Origin: Callipepla californica brunnescens
Lineage: Eukaryota > Chordata > Aves > Galliformes > Odontophoridae
DNA: 64,000 bases
Direction: 5' to 3'
NCBI GenBank assembly: GCA_023055505.1
Contig: JALIRH010000002.1
Location: forward strand, 27,100,437-27,164,436
The notes beneath the pieces are model-generated. The model made no database searches. It worked only from the letters and a program-made list of their open reading frames with translations, and was not told the DNA's origin. A program made the position numbers and the translations under genes. Below, one piece after another: positions 1-9,966 of the stretch. Numbering within the stretch: the stretch's first letter is position 1; every line of letters begins with the position of its first letter.

Positions 1-360
1 AGACAGATGCTAAGCACATCACTTTTCACTGAAGTAAATGAGTGCTGAGAACATCCATCAGTTTGTGAGACAGGGTCTTAGAACATTAACTTGTGTTCGT
101 ATGAAGTGCTAACGGAGGGTTACACAAGACCTCAGCAACTGTGGTTTAGGTCTCTCTTAATTCACTAGTAAACAATTAGACTCATGCTCCAACCTCTGAG
201 AGCAAATTCAACAACATAAATAATGAGTCTGAGTATAATTAAGGAGTCCACTGATGCCTGGAATTTATAGACTGAACCTGATTTGTGCAATGATTTGAAC
301 ATAAAAACAAATTCTGAAAAAATTGCTCGGATGATGATGTTTTTGCTTGGTTGTTTGATT

Positions 361-430
361 TTATTTTTATTTTATAATAATATCAATATTAATATTATTA
401 TTAATAATAATAATAATAATAAATATTATT
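361..430. repeat. AT-rich low-complexity tract with (AAT/TTA)n core
   Basis: A run of almost pure A/T that resolves into repeated TTA and then AAT triplets, about 40 bases of it nearly perfect. It is a short microsatellite in otherwise unique DNA. Its length probably varies between individuals. Confidence 0.85.
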
Positions 431-1425
431 TCATTCCTGTCTTGACTTCTAATCAGTAGCTAGATTATCATTCATATATGAAAGTGAAGAATAAGGCACC
501 CTCCTCTTCTTGTATAGGTCTTCGTGCCTATCAACTAGTATATTATACAGATATGTGCCCTTTTCAATGAAAGGTCAGTGGGAGGGGAAATGTTTGTACA
601 AGACAGCCCAAAGGAGGACAAAACTCATGATTTCTCTGCCCAATAAGTGAATGACAGAATGGAAGGGATCAAAGTGAAAAGCCTTTCCTCCTTGCACAGT
701 GAGAGTTGAGCAGACATGCTCATGCACAAGACGAGGCCTACTGTGCTAGCCAAAAACTTCAGAATGGGTTACTGCCTTCTTCCTGTTCCTGTTTCCTTCC
801 ATCTGTCAATCAGATTGGAAAATCTTTAATCACAGTTGTAATTAACAAAAAAAAAAAAGTAAAGCAGAGCATACTGTGTTTTGCAGTATATAGATAAGGT
901 TTGCAAAAATATGACAGTGGTGTCTGGAATAACACTGAATTATGCTCCACTTACAGTCAAGAGAACACATTTCTCGTATGCAGAAAGAGACTGGAAGGTG
1001 CCCAATATTGAGAAACAGTTTTGTTCAGCTTGCCAGTGACACTGGCAGTTTCTTGAAGCTGAACACTATCTATGTATTGAAAGAAGATGCTTCACATGTG
1101 GAAACTGAGCTTCCCTTACAAACCAAAAACAAATGCCACTACTGCCACCGGCAAAACCCAAACCCAGATACACTAGGATATATCCCCTAATACATATTTA
1201 CATGATGAAAACTTGTAGATCATGATCCAAAAGAGGTGTTTGGAGAATTATGTGAGATTAATTTAACTTGACCAATTGATCATTGCATATTTATTGATCT
1301 GGACATGGAATCAACAATATTTATCACAGGTGGCTGCTGTGGGGTGCAGTTTTTAATTGTACTGATGTCACAAGTACTAGTATGTCTGTTTGTATATCCT
1401 GATGTAAGAACTACTGGATTTTTTA

Positions 1426-1489
1426 TTTCTTTATTTTATTTTATTTTATTTTATTTTATTTTATTTTATTTTATTTTATTTTATTTTTT
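1426..1489. repeat. (TTTTA)n pentanucleotide microsatellite
   Basis: About twelve near-perfect tandem TTTTA units, preceded by imperfect T-rich units and followed by TTTTTTG. It is read through by a meaningless open frame rich in Phe, Ile, Leu and Tyr. The purity suggests it is young or still mutating in length. Confidence 0.93.
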
Positions 1490-3274
1490 GAAGTAAAAAT
1501 ATGCTGGAAAACTATGGATATCATCCTCAGTGGTTTTATGCTTCATAGCATCCTAAAGAACTTTATTAGAGATTAGCAAGTTCACGCTATTACCTCTTGG
1601 TGTTTATTTCTGTAAGAAATACAAGAAATCTAGAAATCTCAGTATGTGGTTGGTAAGGCCAGAAAATTAGTTCATGGACTGACAAGACATGGTACTTGCT
1701 TGATGTTTATACTGACTGTGGAGCTTTGTGAACTGTACTTGCCTAATTGATTTATTTTTGTTTGATTGATTGATATAATGAATGATTTCTGAGACAATTT
1801 AAGATCCAGATTTTCTACTCCCAGATATTTCCCCTCCCTCAAGTGTTTCTTTTTTTTTTTTTATTTTTGTATACTAGATCAACATATGTGCTTTTTTTTT
1901 TTTTGCTTTGTTTTGTTTTACAGTTGAAAATATGAACTACAAACATTTAAAACATATTTAGCTCTAATTTTTTCACAAATCTTCTATAGAGAAAATACAT
2001 CAATAATATCTTAATTCCGAAAAATATCCACTTGTTTACATTTTGAAGAATGCAAAAACAACATTAAGAAGTTTTATTCTATGACTATATTAATGTGTCA
2101 ATGTGTTTTTATTGGTCTATATTATGCATATATCCTAACATTCATTCAATTCTCTGACATTACTACCTAAGAAATGTCAGCTGGGATCCTGTCATAAGAA
2201 AATAACATTTTTTTTCCTGTTCTATTTATTAAACAATAATAGTATACATAAATTGGAAGAATCCCAGTAAATTCTACAAACTGGATCGGGCCCAAAGTTC
2301 CAAAAGTATCTTAATTTTACATCATGAAAAGCCCAGGGAAGAGTATCTAATTACATCACTTGGACAGAAGATAACTAAAAAGAAATAGGTACTGGGGTTC
2401 TATTACTGTTGGTTCAATTTGGTAAGAGTATAGCTTTATTTTAGGCCTTGGTGATTTTTGTGACTTCACCTTGGTGTCTGCCAATAGCACTCAGACCCCA
2501 CCACTGTCTTGGAAAAATTATAATTTTAACAATCACTATTGAATGTTTTCAAAGCTTTCTGAAGTTCCAAAATAGGGAAAATATTGTACTGTCCTTATTT
2601 TGGTGCTGGTTGATTCCTCTGATAATGCTTCTTCCCGTAGGCGAGGTCACAGTACTTCTGTACCTTCCAATATCAAGTGACAGCAGATTCCCACATCTTC
2701 CATTACTTTAGCAATAAAGCAAAGATTCCTGTTGACCATGATCACTTTATAAGGTGAGTCTAGCTATTAGTTTTGATAGCTACTAAGGTTCTTCCCCCTA
2801 GAATACCTTGCTTTCAATTGCTTATAACTTTTTCAAAATCCTAATGCTTTTATTGAGAAAAAATGAAATAAAAGAAAATGAACACGGTGGAGTAAAAGAA
2901 TAAAGCCATAGCCCCACCAAGCTGCACGAGTGACTTCTTTTTGCAGTAAGAGGACTTGGTATCTCATGCTTGCACCTCTATTGTCTCCATTTCAGCAATG
3001 TCTCTCCTTATATGTTTGTTTGCAACTGAAGGCCAACAGCTTTTTGTGCATTGACCAAATCAGCAACCTTGAACCTTTAGGTGTGGACTGTGCACTAATG
3101 TAGCAATGGAGGAAATTATCCCAGTGACCATTGAATCTCACATCATAATATTCTTCTATTTGGCAGAACTACATTGTAATATTTCTTGTTTTTCCACAGT
3201 ATTTTTTTTTTTTTAATATCTGGGAAACAGATATTTAAACAGAATACAAAAGGCTGTTAAAAGTGTGAATAAAC

Positions 3275-3292
3275 TTTTTTTTTTTTTTTTTT
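3275..3292. repeat. Oligo-T tract
   Basis: Eighteen consecutive T. It could be the reverse complement of an old poly(A) tail, but I recognise no retroposed body beside it, so it is recorded only as a homopolymer. Confidence 0.85.
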
Positions 3293-4566
3293 AATATATC
3301 AAGATATAATCTTTAATATATGGCACATATTTCTATTTTTCCTGAAGAATTTTAGCATGCTTTTCAGAGCCATCAGGACTGTCATGTGCTGGACATGCTG
3401 TGCAGCATGAACAAGATGGGGGAAAGGACTGGAAGGAGACAAGTGAGAATCTCACAGCTGAAAAAAAACTGAGTGCTGATCTGAGAAACTGGATTCACTA
3501 TCCGTTGCTGCCACAGCATCCCTATATATTGCTAGGAAAGCTGCCTAAAAAATAACTGAGATGCTCACGTATCTGATGCATGAAGTGGCAAGTGAAGTTA
3601 ATGAATCCTCACTTAAAAATTTGAAGTTCTCAGAAAATCTGACCTCCTTCAAAACTCAGTATGAAGTTTGCTTCACCTGAGTGCAGAAAATCAGTAGACA
3701 TTGGCAAATGCTGATAACACTGTGGAATGAAAACTATATTCATTTACATGTGTTGTCATAATAAGGCTAGCTTTGTGGATCCAGAAAGAAGTATCCTGCC
3801 TTAGAATTTCTGCATCATTTCTTCCACATTAATACATTCAGAGTGGGTGAGAGGATGTTCACACAGGTCTGCTTCTCTTTGGCCATGGCTCCCTTGGGTT
3901 TCTAGTCAAAGCCACTGCTTTGTAAGGAGCCACCACTACTCAAGAGCAAAGGTTCCTCTGCTTTCAGATCTCTGCTACAATGGGCTTTTACCCGCAGCAA
4001 GTGGGGAGCAGGATGCCAGCTACAGTGATGGGAAGTTAGACTTCCCTAAGCATCCAGACCATCAGCGGTTTCCTTTGCAGCTCAACCACTACCATTAAGG
4101 GACCTACAAGTCCTCAAATGGCTTCTGAATACCATCAATTACACCAGATTATTGCTAAAAAATCAAAAGCATATGAGAGAGAGACAATTGTAAGATCTGA
4201 CCTCTTCCCAAAGTAGAGAAAACAAACAAAACCAAGCAAAAGAGAGAGCAGTGAATATCACTCTTTGGGGAAATGAGAATGTAAACTTGCCTTTTAACTT
4301 CAACAATATCTTTTAAGGAGAAAGGAACATTTTGTCTTCAGAGCAAATTCTGTAACCTTCATTTAACCAGTAAAAAATGACTGAGGTGGGCAAGATTATG
4401 AAGGTGAAGTTCTGACAGAAATTCTTCCATCCCTGCTAGGACAAAGGTTATGCTCTTGTCTTTTGTGCTCCCTGCCATTTTCTTCCAGACAGCTGAACCA
4501 TTCCTTCTTTAAGGTCTCTTTGGTCTGGGGCCCCTAAAAGCTCATATAACATCTTCAGCAGATTTG

Positions 4567-4644
4567 TGTTTCTTTTCTTTTCTCTCTCCCCCTCTCTCTC
4601 CTCTTTAAATTTTTTTTTCTTTCTTTTCTTTTTTTTTTTTTTTT
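4567..4644. repeat. Polypyrimidine tract (CT/T-rich)
   Basis: Nearly 80 bases with almost only C and T on the plus strand: TCTTTTC units, then CTCTCTC, then a long T run. Mirror-like purine/pyrimidine tracts of this kind can adopt triplex structures. I see no link to a gene. Confidence 0.85.
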
Positions 4645-4649
4645 AATTT

Positions 4650-4985
4650 CTCACACTGAAACCTGTTTTCAGCTTATTTAAGGGCTTGAGGTGGGCAAGC
4701 TTATAAAATTGTGGCAGCAGCAACAGCCTTGAAGAGGATACAATAACGCTGTACATCTGCTACAATGTTCTTAAGTATTTGCGGCATGCCGGTTTAAGCC
4801 TGTCAGTTTTTGTAAGGGCTACCTGTTACAATGCACCTAATTAGCTTACTGGCTATTTGGAGACAGCTCTACTGGTTTTTCTATCATCCAGTCTTTATTA
4901 AGTGAGCTGTTTCTGAGACGAATAGGTTCTTTATAATGATGAGGTCCTTTTTACGCTTATTAGTCCTTAAAGCGAGCCTCTTCTT
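4650..4985. promoter_or_regulatory. Candidate conserved non-coding element between two pyrimidine tracts
   Basis: A unique, moderately complex stretch enclosed by two simple-repeat tracts. It contains homeodomain-type TAATTAG, a CAATAACG, GCATGCCGG and other non-repetitive words, and has several CpG dinucleotides, which are depleted in most of the window. This texture resembles vertebrate conserved non-coding elements. There is no open frame of note. The call is an inference from composition and motif density only. Confidence 0.25.
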
Positions 4986-4997
4986 ATAGAACAAAGT

Positions 4998-5017
4998 TCT
5001 CTCTCTCTCTCCCTCTC

Positions 5018-5056
<39 letters not shown>

Positions 5057-5068
5057 TTTTTTTTTTCT
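4998..5068. repeat. (CT)n microsatellite followed by oligo-T
   Basis: CT dinucleotides with a few CCCT interruptions run to about 5047, followed directly by about 19 T. A second T-rich stretch with scattered A follows at about 5100-5132. Compound simple repeat. Confidence 0.93.
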
Positions 5069-5132
5069 TATGACTTAGACTGGAAGAAGTGAAGCAGCTT
5101 TCTTTTTTTATTATTTTTTTTATTTTTTTTTC

Positions 5133-6419
5133 TTCTGCTGAAGTATTTTATTAAAAGTTTTAGTGGCTGCACTAAGAGCAAGGTGCCTGTGCCTTTAATC
5201 ATTTTCATCTTTAAAACAGAACCTTATATTTTCACATCTTCAGCTGTCCCAGAGGGCAGCTAGGCCATCTTTAACAACATTAATTTCTCTTTATGACAGG
5301 ACTAGTGCTGCCCCAGGTCTTCAGAACTGCCTAAAATGTCTGGAAAAGTAGATAATGAAGAGGATATTAGAATTGTAAACAAGAACAATTTGGTAATAAA
5401 AACCATATATTTTCTCCATAGGACTTTGGGCTTAATATTGCAGCAGCAAAAGTGTCACAAGTCATAATTTGTTGATGGCCACTGTACATTAGTTACTGTA
5501 GGAGCATGCACATAAAGGGCAAGAACTATTGGCTTTGCATTAAAGAACATCTAAGATGGGTAATTCTAATTTACTTGTTTTGATTAATCTCTTTTGTTTG
5601 CTTTTATTTCAGTGTAATTTCAAACACACAGACATATACATGGAAAAAAAAAAATAAAGAAGAAAAGAAAAGAAAAAAGAAATCCACTTCTGTGCCTTAA
5701 ATCCCACAGCTGGTTAGCAAAATATGCTTTCTTTACCTGGGATTGCTGGGCAGGCCCCTCAGCCACACTGCTCACCCGGAGAGATGCACTCCCACCCCAG
5801 GGATCAGCCTCACCTCTGCTGCTCTGCAGAGTGCTGCAGATTCCTGAGTAGGGAACGAGCTGGAGGGCTGAAATGCTGGTATCTTCCCTGGTACGATTAT
5901 GTATTTTACTAGCTGCACATCCCTGCCTCTGCCTACCCATACATCCTTTATTGCTGACAGGGTTTATGAGTGTAATATGATGGAGTAAGAAACAGTAGAT
6001 TTTTCCCCAGAAGCTGAGTACAGCTCTTTGTCCGCAGAGAATGTGGGAGGGAAGTATAAAATGGTAAGCATTGTAATCTGCAGATGTCATAAACAGGGCT
6101 ATCTTTTCATCTTAAGGTGCACAGCCACCGAGAAAGTTCATGCTATACTTAACCTTTGGCCCTCTGCTGATCTTTTGTTGCTCTGCATTAGTGTGCTGAA
6201 ACCTGAAAACATAATCCTTACAATACCTACCACCTTTCAGCAGTATGGTTTTCCTTCATAATTTGCATTGGCTGCTGCTACTAGCCTGAGCCATCCAGCT
6301 TCCTAGCTTCCTTCAACAGAATTTAGACTTACTACTTTGGAAAAAAAAATAAAAATAAATAAATAAAAAAAAGATAAAAAAGAGACAAACAAAACAACCT
6401 CAAACCAAACCAAAAATCC
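5133..6419. other. Unique non-coding stretch with chance open frames
   Basis: The region contains a 156-codon minus-strand frame (5620-6090) and two overlapping plus-strand frames near 5724-5912 and 6028-6261. None has a recognisable domain. The minus-strand frame owes its C-terminus to an A-rich tract at 5640-5682 that translates as poly-Phe. About 5740-5880 is noticeably GC-richer than its surroundings. An octamer ATTTGCAT occurs at 6261-6268, and an A-rich tract at about 6339-6378 closes the region. I find no transposon. Confidence 0.6.
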
Positions 6420-7000
6420 CAGACTGTATTGAAATATTTCAAATCAGTTGGCAGCAACAATGTGCGTTTCCCGTTAGAAAGTTATAGGCTTAATCAGTCG
6501 TCTTGTTTACTTGGAGTATGCAGTATTTCAGCATTAAATGTTTTAAGCTAATTGGTCCAGTACTAAAGTATCACATTATGCACTTTCATGACTAAAATAA
6601 ATTGGCTGCATTTCCTGGGATTCTTCCTGGAGTATATACATTTCTCCCCGCCCTCCCCCCTGCCCCATCAGGACAACAGCTTTTCTGTCATTAATTTAAC
6701 ATCAAATTATTTCCTTGGTTACTCAGAGAGAGGCTAATGAGCTGCCTGTGCTTGCATTTTGCTCCATTGTTTTTTTTTTCAGGGTTTGGGATGCGGGAGT
6801 ATCACTTTAAGGCTGGGTGGCAGGAGCGGGATCGTTCCCCAGACAGGGTTCACTCAGCCTTGATATGAACTGAAAGGATAAAATGAGCGCTCTTCTATTA
6901 TTTAGGCACCTGTCCAGGGGTTGGAAGAAATCCTACTTGTGCAGATTTAGCTAAAGAAAGCAGAGATAACCACCTTGCCTTCTGTGTCTAATAAGATGTG
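6420..7000. promoter_or_regulatory. Candidate conserved non-coding element cluster, left part
   Basis: A long, repeat-free block with balanced composition and CpGs at a rate above the window's background (for example GTGCGTTTCCCG near 6460 and GGAGCGGGATCG near 6822). It carries TAATTGG- and TTAATTTAA-type homeodomain-like words and a run of non-degenerate sequence broken only by a C-rich patch near 6648-6665 and an oligo-T at 6770. In vertebrate gene deserts such islands are usually conserved developmental enhancers. No conserved open frame is present, and conservation itself cannot be seen from one sequence. Confidence 0.4.
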
Positions 7001-7009
7001 AAAGGGGAG

Positions 7010-7610
7010 AAATAATGAGTATTACGCCATATTCCTCATGTAAAAGGCTGAGAAACAATACTCGCCGAACACTGGCAGCGATTCCAGTCATTTTCAAATG
7101 AAAAGGACTATTTGTTTCCAAATTGCACCAGCCACTGGAATGCGTGCATAGATGGGTCCCAAATCCTCATTTTGCGAAGCAAAATTACCTTTCAGTAATT
7201 TAGTCACTGCGGGCTTTCCTCGTCGCCTGGGCAGAGCTATCAGATAGCTTGCAGCTGCAGGCTGAAGCGGGACCATTTTTTTCCAGGACAGGCAGTTAGT
7301 TAGTAGAGCCATCAGTGTGGCATCTGTCATCCCGCTAGGCCCAAATTGTTTTCTATGATGGATGTCACAGTCTGTATGATCAAAATAGGAGCCCTGCTGC
7401 TTTTAATTGCAAAATCGGAGTACTTGCACATTTGTTATTATGCTGAGGTTATTACCTCACACAAAATGAATTAACAGGTGAAAATAATTGATGAGAGGAG
7501 TCTTGGGATTTTTAGCCTCTTCAAAGAGACTTTGTAATTATGGCATAATGAATGTTCTGAGACATATCTGTGGGGGGCAGCATGAGACCACCAAAGATCT
7601 CTTTAGATTG
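7010..7610. promoter_or_regulatory. Candidate conserved non-coding element cluster, right part
   Basis: Continues the block above after a short less distinctive gap. It includes CpG-bearing words (TACTCGCCGAAC, CACTGCGGGC, CCTCGTCGCC) and AT-hook or homeodomain-type words (CTTTTAATTGC, GAATTAACAGG, AATAATTGATG, TGTAATTATGGC). A 78-codon minus-strand frame (7094-7330) lies inside it but looks like chance: it has no domain, and CpG-rich texture extends well beyond it on both sides. I favour an enhancer over a coding exon. An unannotated non-coding RNA exon is the main alternative. Confidence 0.42.
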
Positions 7611-9930
7611 ATGATAAATTCACTGAAATCTACTGTAATACTGCTTAAATTTACTTAGCAATTAGTTTAATAGGCCTACATGATTCATGATAACGTAGTG
7701 AGAATTTTTAAATAAGTTTGTTCCATCCATCTATAAATTAAGCCGCTTACCTCAGCTTTCTTCCCAAGGTGATGGAATATGTTAACTAATCAGACTTTCT
7801 GAAACAAAGATGATATTGGGCAGGGATTTTGGTTACTGAAACACATTTCTATTCAAATTCTTTGCCGCTTTCATCTTGCACAATGAGAGTCTCTCTGCCC
7901 TCCCCCCACCATTTTCAGTTCCTCTCATCAAATTTTCTCCAAATATAGTATTGATAGTCCTTCAGCACAAGGAGACTGTGCAGTTGTCCCGTGAAGTAAA
8001 TCACTCAAGCATTTTGTAATCTGAAGTAATTGTTCCTGGCTTTCTGACCACTATTCCATTCAGGCTTGGTCATGTTTCAAATTCATTCAGCCCTTGAGTG
8101 CAGGCAGACTGATGCACTCCAGCTCATCTCCCTTTCCCTCTCACACTCCTTCATGGCATGAGGTGTCTGCGGTGCAGCGCTTTCTTGCCAGGCTGTCCTG
8201 CTGATGCTGAGGGGGAAATGTGCTTTTATTTCATTTTTCAATTCCTGTATTAAACAAGCAAGAGAGGCTCACTGAGAAGGTCTGTATGTGATGTCCATTC
8301 AATTAGGCACATAAGCTGATTTTAAATATCAGATTTTAAAAGTGACAAAAAGTAAAAATTGTCTGATTAATTCAATAACTAGTAAATAATTCACCATATA
8401 AAACTCACAGGGGAAAGCCTCCACATGGTGTATGAGCAAAGTTCATCCTTTTTCTGTTGCACATTACGTTATTGACATACTAGATACATTCAAACACCTC
8501 AAGGTTACTCATTAATTTGCGAGAGTTGAAATCTAATTTAATTCCAGCTACTACTGACATCCTGAAGATTCTACAGTGGAGTTTGTAACAGATCTGCCTT
8601 TGGTTCAGACCGTGGGCAGAGGAAAACACATGACAGAGGAAAGGAGAAGTTGTTGCTAATTAGAAAATAACTGAAGGAAACCTATCTTGGGAACCTGGCG
8701 GATAGGTCACATGGGGTTGTCAGTGATTTACCCGACTTCCATAACCTCTCCCCATACTTAAAATGCATTATTTATTATAATCCCAGGTATAAGGCACAAA
8801 AGATTAGGTGAGATTAGATATAGACTGCTATACACACAGTTTGCTTTCCTCACAAGACAATGACACTTTGTTTGCGAGAATTCCATTTATTCTTGGGAGA
8901 ATTTCTGACTGTGGCTTTGAGTGGTTTTCTATATAATACGTACATCACCCTGGTGAGCTAAGATGACATTGTATCTTTGGGACATGCAGGTGTTGTTCTG
9001 TTAATTCTTTTAAATTCCGATTCCCTTTCCTCATGCACACACCATTACAAAAATAAAATAAAATCTTTGTGTTTTCTTCTTTATTTTATTGTAGCTACAT
9101 TTCACATCAGTAGTTTTGTCTCTTTATCCACATAATACATTCTTTTCAGATTTACTGTCAATGTTTGGTATTTAAAAGTATATAGTATCAAAGGGTCACA
9201 AAAAAAAGAAAAAGAAAATACCTAGCAAGAAAATATAATAAATACAAGACAAGTAGTGGATTGCCCCACATGTGAAGCGGACTGTGGTAACTCATATCAG
9301 GCTTCCTGTCACTTGCTGAGACATTTTTCATAAACCCTCACATGCCTGCATTTATCTTCAGTATAAACCCCAAGATGAATTCTCCAAAGACATTAACAAT
9401 AGATAAATGCTTATTAAACAAAGCAGACTATTCAAAAATAAGTATAGTATATGTATTAGACACAGTAAGATGTTTATAAAATAGAATATACGTTGTCTTT
9501 TTGCCTTAATGTCGTATGCTGTTCTCTGATAATTTTTTCAACATTTGATTATAATTTTAATAAACATGAAATGAAAGACTACCAAAAGCTCTAGTTTAAA
9601 TCATATCACCTCTGGGGCCAGTTTGATTCATAATATATAGGTGAATTCTCTGGGTAACTTATAATAGCAGCATGAAAATTAGGGAGAAACAGGGCCAAGG
9701 GAAGATGACTTTCGATGTATTTCATGTTAGTGAATACTACGGTGTTGCTGTGAAAGTCCTTTTGTTAAAAGCATTACAGGGTGCAACTCAGAACCTAACT
9801 TATAGAACAGGAGAATGTAACATTTAAATTACTGAGGATCTAAACAACCCCATACATCCTACCAAAAAGGAACAGGAAAAATAATATTGAAGCAAATCAA
9901 AATAACAATAAAAGCAACAATACACTCACC
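7611..9930. other. Non-coding stretch with further possible regulatory patches
   Basis: No reading frame over 60 codons and no recognised repeat. About 7940-8410 again reads as unique and motif-rich (TCAATTAGGCAC, GATTAATTCAATAACTAG) and could be a weaker continuation of the preceding cluster. Beyond about 8960 the sequence turns AT-rich and featureless. Confidence 0.45.
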
Positions 9931-9966
9931 AAAAAAAAAAAAAAAAAAAAAAAAAAGAGGGGGGGG
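9931..9966. repeat. A26 tract followed by G-rich run
   Basis: Twenty-six A followed by GAGG and six more G, making an abrupt switch from oligo-A to oligo-G on one strand. No retroposed body that would explain a poly(A) tail is recognisable upstream. Confidence 0.9.

Larger units (their letters stand above)
1..4560. other. Non-coding AT-rich stretch, no gene recognised
   Basis: Reading frames here stay below 90 codons and resemble no family I know. The longest (2448-2711 and 3847-4098, plus strand) are hydrophobic or serine- and histidine-rich chance frames, without a visible splice context or a coherent domain. Apart from the simple repeats listed separately I see no transposon fragment. Several oligo-T runs (around 1851-1862, 1892-1901 and 3275-3292) break up the sequence. 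Confidence 0.7.

Noticed and set aside
942..1190. 82-codon plus frame with a CHYCHRQNP segment suggesting a metal site
   Set aside because: Only one short Cys/His cluster, no second half of a zinc-binding motif, no family match.
4567..5068. Candidate promoter with initiator-like pyrimidine tracts
   Set aside because: The tracts are simple repeats. No TATA/initiator arrangement or downstream gene supports a promoter.
5620..6090. 156-codon minus-strand open frame
   Set aside because: The C-terminal part is poly-Phe from an A-rich tract, no domain is present, and overlapping plus-strand frames are equally open.
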